Assembly: GCA_003500955.1 (NCBI GenBank)
Contig: DNQP01000186.1
Span: forward strand, 1 to 6,995
DNA length: 6,995 nucleotides
Reading direction: 5' to 3'
DNA from: Curvibacter sp.
GTDB lineage: Bacteria; Pseudomonadota; Gammaproteobacteria; Burkholderiales; Burkholderiaceae_C
The position numbers and the translations under genes were made by a program. Below the pieces are notes generated by a model. It did no database searches and was not told the origin of the DNA. It worked only from the letters and a program-made list of their open reading frames with translations. Below are positions 1-5,966 of this stretch, one piece after another (the first letter of the stretch is position 1; every line of letters starts with the position of its first letter).

Positions 1-1046
1 TCCATGTCGATGAAGTCGATCACGATCAGGCCGCCGAGGTCGCGCAGGCGCATCTGGCGGGCCACTTCGTCCGCGGCCTCCAGGTTGGTGCGGGTGGCGG
101 TTTCCTCGATGTCGCCGCCCTTGATGGCGCGTGCCGAGTTGACGTCGATCGAGACCAGGGCCTCGGTGTGGTCGATCACGATGGCGCCGCCCGAGGGCAG
201 GTTGACCGTGCGGGCATAGGCCGACTCGATCTGGTGCTCGATCTGGAAGCGGCTGAACAGCGGGGCGTTGTCGCGGTAGCGTTTCACGCGCGCGGCATGC
301 TCGGGCATGACGTGGGCCATGAACTGCTGGGCCTGCTCGTACACGTCGTCGGTGTCGATCAGGATGTCGCCGATGTCGTTGTTGAAGTAGTCGCGGATGG
401 CACGGATCACCAGGCTCGATTCTTGGTAGATCAGGAAGGCGCCCTTGCCGCCCTTGGCGGCGCCGTCGATGGCACCCCAGAGCTTGAGCAGGTAGTTCAG
501 GTCCCACTGCAGCTCGGGCGCGGCGCGGCCGATGCCGGCGGTGCGCGCGATGATGGACATGCCGTTGGGGTACTCGAGCTGGTCCAGCGCTTCCTTGAGT
601 TCGGCGCGGTCATCGCCCTCGATGCGGCGGCTCACGCCACCGCCGCGCGGGTTGTTGGGCATGAGCACCACGTAACGACCGGCCAGTGAGACAAAGGTGG
701 TCAGGGCCGCGCCCTTGTTGCCGCGCTCTTCCTTTTCCACCTGGACCAGCAGTTCCTGGCCTTCCTTGATGGCGTCCTGGATGCGGGCCTGGCTGACCGA
801 GACACCCTGCTGGAAGTAGTTGCGGGAGATTTCCTTGAAGGGCAGGAAGCCGTGGCGGTCTTCGCCGTAGTCGACGAAGCAGGCTTCCAGCGAGGGCTCG
901 ACGCGCGTGACGACGGCCTTGTAGATATTGCCCTTGCGCTGTTCGCGCCCTTCGATCTCGATCTCGTAGTCGAGGAGCTTCTGCCCGTCGACGATGGCCA
1001 GGCGGCGTTCTTCGGCCTGCGTGGCGTTGATCAGCATCCGTTTCAT
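1..1046 (-). CDS. rne: Ribonuclease E, N-terminal catalytic part (cut by window edge)
   Basis: This gene encodes the endoribonuclease that starts mRNA decay and processes rRNA and tRNA precursors; in proteobacteria it usually also scaffolds the degradosome. My translation of the minus strand gives 348 complete residues from ATG at 1046 with no stop, then runs off the window. Seen: an S1-type RNA-binding domain at roughly residues 36-119, with FVDYG (F57) and HGFLP (F67) matching known RNA-contacting phenylalanines of E. coli RNase E. ARTAG at 167-171 (R168, T169) matches the 5'-monophosphate sensor pocket. The DNase I-like catalytic part holds VSIDVNSAR (D301) and VIDFIDM (D344), equivalent to the Mg-binding D303 and D346 of E. 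coli. The start is backed by AAGGA nine bases upstream and by the family-typical [10 protein letters not shown] opening. The Zn-link and the variable C-terminal scaffold lie outside the window. RNase G shares this core, but the opening and S1 details favour RNase E. Confidence 0.96.
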   Translation of the reverse strand, partial: MKRMLINATQAEERRLAIVDGQKLLDYEIEIEGREQRKGNIYKAVVTRVEPSLEACFVDYGEDRHGFLPFKEISRNYFQQGVSVSQARIQDAIKEGQELLVQVEKEERGNKGAALTTFVSLAGRYVVLMPNNPRGGGVSRRIEGDDRAELKEALDQLEYPNGMSIIARTAGIGRAAPELQWDLNYLLKLWGAIDGAAKGGKGAFLIYQESSLVIRAIRDYFNNDIGDILIDTDDVYEQAQQFMAHVMPEHAARVKRYRDNAPLFSRFQIEHQIESAYARTVNLPSGGAIVIDHTEALVSIDVNSARAIKGGDIEETATRTNLEAADEVARQMRLRDLGGLIVIDFIDM

Positions 1047-1055
1047 GGGATGTTT

Positions 1056-1060
1056 TCCTT
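1056..1060 (-). promoter_or_regulatory. Ribosome binding site of rne
   Basis: On the minus strand AAGGA lies nine bases before the ATG at 1046, in an A-rich stretch (AAAGGAAAA). It is one of the two clear Shine-Dalgarno sequences in the window and fixes the rne start. Confidence 0.8.
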
Positions 1061-1135
1061 TACATCAGTACACATGCCCTGTGCGGGCGCACGATGCCGG
1101 AACTGACGCTTCGAAACGGAGGGAATTGCCGGAGA

Positions 1136-1163
1136 ACCGCGGGCTCAGCTTGTGAGCCGCGGT
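1136..1163 (-). other. Strong GC-rich hairpin about 90 nt before rne
   Basis: ACCGCGGGCTCA at 1136-1147 pairs with TGAGCCGCGGT at 1153-1163 through 11 base pairs with one bulged G and a 5-base loop. It is the most stable-looking structure of the rne leader and the closest to the start codon. No U-tract follows in either direction, so it does not look like an intrinsic terminator. Confidence 0.55.
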
Positions 1164-1324
1164 GTAGGCGCGTGGATGAGGGCGAGGAAAGACGTCTGTG
1201 GGGCCACCACCAACTTGGCGGCCTGGGCTGCCCGCAGTGCGGGCGCTGACGGCTGATCGGTGCCGGGCAGCAGCACGCGTGCGCGCTGCAGGCACAGGAG
1301 GATCAGGCTCATCAACACAAACAT
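1145..1324 (-). CDS. Possible small ORF (59 residues) inside the rne leader
   Basis: This weak candidate runs from ATG at 1324 to TGA at 1145 on the minus strand, co-directional with rne. The predicted peptide starts MFVLMSLILLCLQRA, a short hydrophobic stretch, followed by an Ala/Pro/Leu-rich tail. By my count 48 of 59 codons end in G or C (about 81%), with many CTG, GCC and CAG codons, as in the real genes here. Against it: only a poor Shine-Dalgarno (AGCGA), no recognised family, and overlap with two leader hairpins, including one covering its stop codon. In a GC-rich genome such a frame can arise by chance. It could be a translated upstream ORF, or nothing. Confidence 0.13.
   Translation of the reverse strand: MFVLMSLILLCLQRARVLLPGTDQPSAPALRAAQAAKLVVAPQTSFLALIHAPTPRLTS
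1260..1295 (-). other. Long imperfect stem in the rne leader
   Basis: GTGCC at 1260-1264 pairs with GGCAC at 1291-1295, then GCAGC at 1267-1271 with GCTGC at 1285-1289, around the palindrome GCACGCGTGC at 1273-1282. Two 5-bp stems with small internal loops and a self-complementary core make a GC-rich hairpin in the RNA. It lies in the middle of the putative rne leader. Confidence 0.4.
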
Positions 1325-1340
1325 TTCGCTTTGATCCGGC

Positions 1341-1383
1341 TGCCAGCTTATGGCTGGCAACACTGGGTATTCCGTTCAGTGTT
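1341..1383 (-). other. Tandem perfect hairpins in the rne leader
   Basis: Two perfect 7-bp stems sit back to back, sharing one base. In plus-strand letters, AACACTG at 1359-1365 pairs with CAGTGTT at 1377-1383 around an 11-base loop, and TGCCAGC at 1341-1347 pairs with GCTGGCA at 1353-1359 around a 5-base TTATG loop. In the rne transcript they come about 160-200 nt after the predicted start. No T-run follows on either strand, so these are unlikely to be terminators. A role as RNase E binding or autoregulation elements is inference. Confidence 0.55.
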
Positions 1384-1539
1384 TCTAGGCGTCGGTTGCG
1401 CCTTCCACTGGGCAGGCCACGGCAAGCAGCTGGCTTGCGGTTTGCGTACCCTGTGGTCGGTGACATCGACCTTCCAGCGCGGCAAGGTGGCTATCTGAAC
1501 TAAACTCCAGACAAATCAACCACTTACAGCTCGTCGCTA

Positions 1540-2562
1540 GTGAAACACATTATAGGGGGCAAAACGCCTGCTGCAGCTCCCCGTGTCGAAATCGTGACCG
1601 TCGACGAGGAGTCGGCTGGCCAGCGCCTGGACAATTTCCTGCTGCGCCAGCTCAAGGGCGTACCCAAGACCCACGTCTACCGCATCATCCGAAGTGGCGA
1701 AGTGAGGATTAACAAAGGCCGGGCCTCAGCGGACACCAGGGTGGAGACGGGCGACCAGGTACGTGTGCCACCCGTGCGCCTGTCCGAGCGGGCGGTGGAA
1801 AAAGCCGAGGCCATGGCGGCGCCCCACGCGCCAGCGCGCGAGTTTCCGGTGTTGTTCGAGGACGAGGCCGTGCTGGCCGTGGACAAGCCGGCGGGCACGG
1901 CCGTGCACGGCGGCTCGGGCGTGAGCTTTGGCGTCATCGAACAGCTGCGCATGGCGCGGCCGCAGGCCAGGTTTCTGGAGCTGGTGCACCGGCTGGACCG
2001 CGAGACCAGCGGTATCCTGCTGTTGGCCAAGAAGCGCAGCGCGCTCAAGGCCCTGCAGGACCAGTTCCGCGAGCGCGAGACCGGCAAGACCTATCTGGCC
2101 CTAGTGGCCGGCGCCTGGCCGCTGAACAAGAAGGTGCTGGACAAGCCCCTGCACAAATACCTGCTGGACGACGGCGAGCGCCGCGTCAAGGTGGTGGCCC
2201 GGGACGATCCGGACGGCATGAAGTCGGTCACCCTGGTCAAGGTGCGCAACCGTTCCGAGCGCTACAGTCTGCTGGAAGTGACCATCAAGACCGGGCGCAC
2301 CCACCAGATCCGGGTGCATCTGGCCTCCGAAGGCCTGCCCATCGTGGGGGATGACAAGTACGGGGACTTCGAGCTCAACAAGGCCCTGCAGAAACCCGCA
2401 GGCGGCGAGGGGGCGGTGCCGCTGCGGCGCATGTTCCTGCATGCCTGGCGTTTACAGTTCAATCATCCGGCTACCGGCGAGCGTATCGAGCTGACCTGCC
2501 CGCTGCCGCCCGAGCTGGCCCGTTTCGCGGGCCAGGTTCTTCCTGACACCGAGCCTTCATGA
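1540..2562 (+). CDS. rluC: 23S rRNA pseudouridine synthase RluC
   Basis: In E. coli this enzyme isomerises uridines 955, 2504 and 2580 of 23S rRNA to pseudouridine, near the peptidyl transferase centre. Seen in 340 residues: an S4 RNA-binding domain at about 25-80 (GQRLDNFLLRQL, VYRIIRSGEVRINKGR, GDQVRVPP), a linker, then the RluA-type catalytic domain from about 102. Motif I is HRLDRETSGILLLAK with catalytic Asp153; GRTHQIRVHL at 252-261 and the DDKYGD turn also fit. E. coli RluC has 319 residues; RluD is the main alternative, but the S4 details and a place beside rne favour RluC. The GTG at 1540 is the first possible start after an in-frame stop at 1501, and KHIIG at the N terminus reads as typical of the family in Burkholderiales (from memory). 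No Shine-Dalgarno precedes it; GTG at 1594 is the alternative. The stop overlaps the next ATG. Confidence 0.93.
   Translation: MKHIIGGKTPAAAPRVEIVTVDEESAGQRLDNFLLRQLKGVPKTHVYRIIRSGEVRINKGRASADTRVETGDQVRVPPVRLSERAVEKAEAMAAPHAPAREFPVLFEDEAVLAVDKPAGTAVHGGSGVSFGVIEQLRMARPQARFLELVHRLDRETSGILLLAKKRSALKALQDQFRERETGKTYLALVAGAWPLNKKVLDKPLHKYLLDDGERRVKVVARDDPDGMKSVTLVKVRNRSERYSLLEVTIKTGRTHQIRVHLASEGLPIVGDDKYGDFELNKALQKPAGGEGAVPLRRMFLHAWRLQFNHPATGERIELTCPLPPELARFAGQVLPDTEPS
1549..1554 (-). promoter_or_regulatory. Candidate -10 box (TATAAT) for rne, inside the rluC start
   Basis: The minus strand reads CCCCCTATAATGTG, a perfect sigma-70 -10 consensus in a 65%-GC-like context. It overlaps rluC codons 4-5. 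The -35 at 16-18 bases upstream is poor (CTGCAG or GCTGCA), so the promoter would rely on the -10 box or on an activator. Predicted initiation is near 1542, giving a leader of about 495 nt for rne. Confidence 0.5.
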
Positions 2563-3224
2563 GTTTTCGACCCCGCCAGTACGACCTGATCGCTTTCGAC
2601 TGGGACGGCACCCTGTTCGATTCCACGGCCATCATCACGCGCAGCATCCAGGCCGCGGTGCGCGACGTGGGCGGCACCGCACCCAGCGACAAGGACGCGT
2701 CCTATGTGATCGGCATGGCGCTGGGCCAGGCCCTGGCCCACGCGGCGCCCGACGTGCCGCCCGAGAAATATCCCGCGCTCGGTGAGCGCTACCGCCATCA
2801 CTACATGTCGCACCAGAACGACCTGAGTTTGTTCCAGGGGGTGCTGGAGTTGCTCGCGGACCTCAAGGCCCGGCACCACTGGCTGACCGTGGCCACGGGC
2901 AAGAGCCGGCGTGGCCTGGACGAGGTGCTGCACACCGTGCAGCTCAAAGGCGTGTTCGACAGCTCACGCACGGCCGACGAGACGGCGGGCAAGCCGCACC
3001 CGCGCATGTTGCACGAGCTGATGCGCGAGTTCGGCGTCGAGCCCGAGCGCACCCTGATGATTGGCGACACCACGCACGATTTGCAGATGGCGCTGAATGC
3101 CGGCTGCGCCAGCGTGGGCGTGAGCTACGGCGCACACGAGCCCGAGGCCTTCCATGCCTTGCAGCCCCTGCATGTGGCGCATTCGGTGCGCGAGCTGCAC
3201 GACTGGCTGCTGGAGCACGCCTGA
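2559..3224 (+). CDS. HAD-superfamily (subfamily IA) phosphatase, Gph-like
   Basis: This is a soluble phosphohydrolase of 221 residues with all four HAD motifs. Motif I is DWDGTL with nucleophile Asp14 and acid/base Asp16. Motif II is the Thr of VATGK (Thr113). Motif III is Lys145 in GKPHP. Motif IV is GDTTHD with Asp170 and Asp174 for Mg. Residues of about 20-90 form a helical C1 cap, which places it near phosphoglycolate phosphatase (Gph) and beta-phosphoglucomutase-like enzymes. E. coli Gph has 252 residues, so this is a shorter relative and the substrate cannot be read from sequence. It overlaps rluC by ATGA, with no strong ribosome site of its own, so translation is probably coupled to rluC. 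Such enzymes often clear 2-phosphoglycolate or other metabolite phosphates. Confidence 0.9.
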   Translation: MSFRPRQYDLIAFDWDGTLFDSTAIITRSIQAAVRDVGGTAPSDKDASYVIGMALGQALAHAAPDVPPEKYPALGERYRHHYMSHQNDLSLFQGVLELLADLKARHHWLTVATGKSRRGLDEVLHTVQLKGVFDSSRTADETAGKPHPRMLHELMREFGVEPERTLMIGDTTHDLQMALNAGCASVGVSYGAHEPEAFHALQPLHVAHSVRELHDWLLEHA

Positions 3225-3229
3225 GTCCC

Positions 3230-3598
3230 ATGGACGAGGCCCTGATTCCCCTGTGCAACTCGGCCGATCTGGTCGACAGCGGTTTGGCTGTGCCCTTCGA
3301 CGTGGTCTACGGCGGCCAGACCTGCCGCGCCTTCGCGATCCGCTATGCAGGACGGGCGCAGGCCTATCTGAACCGCTGTACCCATGTGGCCATGGAGCTG
3401 GACTACCAGCCCAACCATTTTTTCGACATCACGGGCCACTGGCTGATCTGCGCCACCCATGGCGCGCTTTACGCCCCGGAAACCGGCGCCTGCCGGGGCG
3501 GACCCTGCCGCGGCGGGCTGGTGAAGATCGCCCTCACGGAGCGTGATGGCGTTGTGCACTGGCATACTGCCTACAACTTGAAACCTGTCGAGTTCTGA
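3230..3598 (+). CDS. Small Rieske [2Fe-2S] protein
   Basis: This is a 122-residue single-domain Rieske protein. The cluster ligands are visible as CTH at 50-52 and CATH at 74-77: Cys50 and Cys74 bind one iron, His52 and His77 the other. The spacing between the two boxes is 21 residues, longer than the 15-17 common in ferredoxin-type Rieske proteins. It has no signal peptide or membrane helix and is not fused to an oxygenase or NirD-like reductase, so it is probably a cytosolic electron carrier or a stand-alone partner. The extra cysteines Cys88 and Cys93 (ACRGGPC) follow the second box. It starts five bases after the phosphatase stop and ends one base before the S49 gene, so it is co-transcribed with them. 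The physiological role is unknown to me. Confidence 0.85.
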   Translation: MDEALIPLCNSADLVDSGLAVPFDVVYGGQTCRAFAIRYAGRAQAYLNRCTHVAMELDYQPNHFFDITGHWLICATHGALYAPETGACRGGPCRGGLVKIALTERDGVVHWHTAYNLKPVEF

Positions 3599-3599
3599 C

Positions 3600-4583
3600 A
3601 TGAATGAATCCCTGGGTCCCGAGAGCGCAGCACACACCACGGAGCCGGCCGCAGTTCCCGGCTGGGAGCGTGGTGTGCTGGAGAAGCTGGCGTTCGCCGC
3701 GTTGGAGGAGCAGCGTGCCGCGCGTCGCTGGAAGATCATCAACCGCTTGATCACGGTTGGCCTGTTCCTGCTGGTGGTCTGGCTGGTCTTCGGGCTGGGG
3801 TCGGCGGGCAATGCGCCCAGCGCGCGCCACACGGCCATGGTGGAGATCAAGGGTGAGATTTCCTCCGAGAGCGAGGCCAGCGCCGAGCTGGTGGTCGCGG
3901 CCCTGCGCAGCGCCTTCGAGGACGGCGGCGCCCAGGCCGTGGTGCTGCTGATCAACTCGCCCGGCGGCAGCCCCGTGCAGGCCGGCATCATCAACGACGA
4001 GATCCGGCGTCTCAAGGCCAAGCACGACAAGCCCGTCTACGCGGTGGTGGAGGAGGCTTGTGCCTCGGCTGCCTACTACATCGCCGTCTCGGCCGACAAG
4101 ATCTATGTGGACAAGGCCAGCATCGTGGGCAGCATCGGCGTGCTCATGGACGGCTTCGGTTTCACCGGGCTCATGGACAAGCTGGGCGTGGAACGGCGTC
4201 TGATGACGGCGGGCGAGAACAAGGGGTTTTTGGATCCCTTCAGCCCGCAGACCGACAAGCAGCGCGCCTATGCCCAGACCATGCTGGACCAGATCCACAA
4301 GCAGTTCATCGGCGTGGTCAAGGAGGGCCGTGGCAAGCGGCTCAAGGACACACCGGACATGTTCAGCGGCCTGTTCTGGACCGGCCAGCAGGCCATCGAA
4401 CTGGGCCTGGCGGACCAGCTGGGCAGTCTGGACTATGTGGCGCGCGAGGTGGTGCAGGCCGAGGACATCGTCGACTACACGCGCCATCCGAATGTGGCCG
4501 AGCGTCTGGTCAAACGTTTCGGTGCGGCCATCGGCGAGGGTTCGGTCCGGGCGGTGCGCAGCGCGATGCCGTCCTGGCGCTGA
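3600..4583 (+). CDS. Membrane-anchored S49 family serine peptidase (SppA-like)
   Basis: A 327-residue signal-peptide-peptidase-type protease. Seen: a cytosolic N-terminal segment of about 48 residues, one membrane helix at about 49-66 (LITVGLFLLVVWLVFGLG), then a single S49 domain. INSPGGS at 118-124 is the conserved substrate-binding stretch. Ser156 in ACASAAYYIA is the likely nucleophile and Lys208 in AGENKG the likely general base. Their 52-residue spacing equals that of Ser147 and Lys199 in Bacillus subtilis SppA. The size and single domain match the short SppA form, not the 618-residue tandem E. coli enzyme. The nucleophile motif is SAAYY where the classical form has SGGYY. By family, it should cut signal peptide remnants or other membrane-embedded peptides from the outer face of the membrane. 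It is the last gene of the rluC run and its ATG follows the Rieske stop by one base. Confidence 0.92.
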   Translation: MNESLGPESAAHTTEPAAVPGWERGVLEKLAFAALEEQRAARRWKIINRLITVGLFLLVVWLVFGLGSAGNAPSARHTAMVEIKGEISSESEASAELVVAALRSAFEDGGAQAVVLLINSPGGSPVQAGIINDEIRRLKAKHDKPVYAVVEEACASAAYYIAVSADKIYVDKASIVGSIGVLMDGFGFTGLMDKLGVERRLMTAGENKGFLDPFSPQTDKQRAYAQTMLDQIHKQFIGVVKEGRGKRLKDTPDMFSGLFWTGQQAIELGLADQLGSLDYVAREVVQAEDIVDYTRHPNVAERLVKRFGAAIGEGSVRAVRSAMPSWR

Positions 4584-4595
4584 ACGCAGGCTGCC

Positions 4596-5354
4596 TCAGC
4601 GCCCGATCGCGTAGACGGCGGGCAATCCGCTGGCCACGGCCGGCTGCTGCTTCCATTGCTTGACCGTCTGGCTCTGGAGGCGGGCACCTTCCAGGGTGAG
4701 CCCACTGGCCACGGCGAGCCGCGTGTTGTGCTGCAGTGTGCGCAGCAGGGCATCGAGCAGCGCCGCGTTGCGGTAGGGCGTTTCGATGAATAGCTGGGTC
4801 TGACCGGTTTTCAGCGCCAGCGATTCCAGCGCGCGGATGCGCTGCGTGCGCTCCGCCGCCTCTTGCGGCAGGTAGCCGACGAAGGCGAAGTTCTGGCCCG
4901 AGAGGCCGCTGGCCGCCAGAGCGAGCAGCAGTGAGACCGGCCCGACCAGGGGCACGACGGCGATCCCGAGGTCGTGCGCGGCACGCACGACCGAGGAGCC
5001 CGGGTCGGCCACCGCGGGCATGCCAGCCTCGCTGAGCAGGCCCACGTCCGCGCCGGCCAGTGCCGGGGCCAGCAGGGGGCGGGCGTCGAAGCTGCCCGGC
5101 CCGTGGTCCCCCTTCTTGTGGACCTCGCGCGGCAGTTCCTGGATGTCCAGCGCCTGCAGCGGCGCTGCCAGCGGCCGCAGATCCCCCACGCGCTTGAGGT
5201 AGGCGCGCGCGCTCTTGGCGTTTTCGCAGACCCAGTGCTGCAGCTGGGCTGCGACCGCCAAAGTGCCTGAAGGCAGCACCTGGTCCAGGGGCGTCTGTAC
5301 CTCACAGCCCAAGTCCAGCGGGGCTGGCACCAGATAGAGCTTGCCCTTGTTCAT
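4596..5354 (-). CDS. SAM-dependent methyltransferase, RsmI-like (tetrapyrrole methylase fold)
   Basis: A 252-residue member of the tetrapyrrole-methylase fold family close to RsmI, the 16S rRNA C1402 2'-O-methyltransferase. Seen: GKLYLVPAPLD near the N terminus, GLLSEAGMPAVADPG at 105-119 and VPLVGPVSLLLALAASGL at 134-151, which match the SAM-binding core of RsmI; GYLP at 160-163 and ETPYR at 191-195 also fit. Different: where RsmI has an AEDTRH-type motif, this protein has CENAKSARAYL at 43-53, and it is shorter than E. coli RsmI (286 residues). I therefore read it as the second, RsmI-paralogue family and give no symbol; its substrate is not clear. Its ATG overlaps the yceF stop (ATGA), so the two are one operon. 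Its stop lies 12 bases from the convergent S49 stop. Confidence 0.85.
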   Translation of the reverse strand: MNKGKLYLVPAPLDLGCEVQTPLDQVLPSGTLAVAAQLQHWVCENAKSARAYLKRVGDLRPLAAPLQALDIQELPREVHKKGDHGPGSFDARPLLAPALAGADVGLLSEAGMPAVADPGSSVVRAAHDLGIAVVPLVGPVSLLLALAASGLSGQNFAFVGYLPQEAAERTQRIRALESLALKTGQTQLFIETPYRNAALLDALLRTLQHNTRLAVASGLTLEGARLQSQTVKQWKQQPAVASGLPAVYAIGR

Positions 5355-5941
5355 GCCTGCAGCAGGGACAGGCCGGCAGCGCGCAGCATGCGCGCCGTGC
5401 GGATCAGGGGCAGGCCGATGAGGGTGGTGGGGTCGTCGCTCTCGATGGCATCGAGCAGGACGATGCCCAGGCCTTCGCTCTTGGCGCTGCCGGCGCAGTC
5501 ATACGGCGTCTCGGCGCGCAGATAGGTTTCGATCTCGGCATCGCTGAGTTCGCGCAAGCGCACCCGCACCGGGGCCAGTTCCAGCTGCTCGAAGCCGGTC
5601 TCGAGGCAGACCACGGCCACGGCGGTCTGGAAGATCACGGTGCGCCCGCGCATGCGGCGCAGCTGCTCGACCGCGCGCTCGTGCGTGCCGGGTTTGCCCA
5701 GCGGCTCGCCGCCCAGATCGGCCACCTGGTCCGAGCCGATGACAATGGCTGAGGGGTGGCGCTGGGCCACGGCGCGGGCTTTCGCCAGCGCCAGGCGGCG
5801 TGCGAGCTCGGGCGGGCGCTCGCCGGCTTGCGGGGTTTCGTCGACCGCCGGGGCGACAACGTCGAAGGGAACGCGCAGGCGTTGCAGCAGCTCGCGCCGG
5901 TAGGCCGAGGTGGAGCCGAGGATCAGGGGACGGGATGTCAT
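5351..5941 (-). CDS. yceF: Maf-family nucleotide pyrophosphatase YceF
   Basis: A 196-residue Maf-fold nucleoside triphosphate pyrophosphatase; E. coli YceF prefers 7-methyl-GTP, hydrolysing modified nucleotides to monophosphates (house-cleaning). Seen: the phosphate-binding ILGSTSAYRRELLQRL at 7-22, VDETP at 33-37, the catalytic IGSDQV with Asp71, GKPGT at 82-86, and the YceF-type block CAGSAKSEGLGI at 149-160 with DDPTTLIGLPLI at 169-180. These follow E. coli YceF almost step by step, so YceF is favoured over the dTTP/UTP-type Maf (YhdE). It starts at ATG 5941, divergent from yceD with only 25 bases between start codons; AGAGA lies about eight bases upstream as a weak ribosome site. In E. 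coli yceF also lies next to yceD, rpmF and plsX, so this divergent arrangement is a known neighbourhood. Confidence 0.93.
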   Translation of the reverse strand: MTSRPLILGSTSAYRRELLQRLRVPFDVVAPAVDETPQAGERPPELARRLALAKARAVAQRHPSAIVIGSDQVADLGGEPLGKPGTHERAVEQLRRMRGRTVIFQTAVAVVCLETGFEQLELAPVRVRLRELSDAEIETYLRAETPYDCAGSAKSEGLGIVLLDAIESDDPTTLIGLPLIRTARMLRAAGLSLLQA

Positions 5942-5966
5942 GCCCGGATTCTCTTACACTGCCGCC
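5942..5966. promoter_or_regulatory. Very short divergent intergenic region, yceF / yceD
   Basis: Only 25 bases separate the two start codons, so any promoter must overlap the opposite coding region. On the plus strand TACACT at 5955-5960 resembles a -10 box and ends six bases before the yceD ATG at 5967, which would give a leaderless mRNA; no clear -35 is seen. No Shine-Dalgarno precedes yceD. On the minus strand GAGAAT at 5948-5953 is an equally weak -10 candidate for yceF. Confidence 0.3.

Larger units (their letters stand above)
1047..1542 (-). promoter_or_regulatory. Putative long, structured rne 5' leader (about 490 bases without a firm gene)
   Basis: This is the gap between the divergent rne and rluC genes. 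In the rne direction it runs from a TATAAT box at 1549-1554 (predicted transcript start near 1542) to the rne ATG, so the untranslated leader would be about 495 nt. Four strong inverted repeats lie in it: 1359-1383, 1341-1359, 1260-1295 and 1136-1163. E. coli rne also has a long 5' UTR (about 360 nt) with hairpins through which RNase E controls its own mRNA level. By analogy this leader could do the same; that is inference, since I cannot show homology to known rne leader motifs. Reading frames of 60-130 codons cross the region on both strands, but none resembles a known protein. I see no convincing rluC promoter in it. Confidence 0.5.

Noticed and set aside
168..689. Plus-strand frame (173 codons) opposite rne
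   Set aside because: The minus strand translates without a stop into conserved RNase E; the plus frame is its shadow.
1341..1383. Tandem hairpins as a rho-independent terminator
   Set aside because: No T-run follows the stems on either strand, and there is no upstream gene whose transcript would need ending here.
1065..1466. Minus-strand 133-codon frame in the rne leader
   Set aside because: Arg/Pro/Ala-rich, no ribosome site, no family resemblance and less coding-like codon use than the overlapping 59-codon frame.
1198..1503. Plus-strand 101-codon frame upstream of rluC
   Set aside because: Low-complexity Arg/Ala/Pro composition, no ribosome site and no known family; it runs over the leader hairpins.
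3125..4030. Minus-strand frame (301 codons) across the phosphatase, Rieske and S49 genes
   Set aside because: It runs antisense to three well-supported genes and its product has no family features.
3534..4487. Long minus-strand frame (317 codons) opposite the S49 gene
   Set aside because: Its product is His/Leu/Asp-rich with no recognisable domain, typical of the antisense frame of a GC-rich gene, while the plus strand shows the complete S49 motifs.
5910..5966. Upstream in-frame start extending yceD by 19 residues
   Set aside because: It would overlap the divergent yceF start, and the added residues do not look like a DUF177 N terminus.
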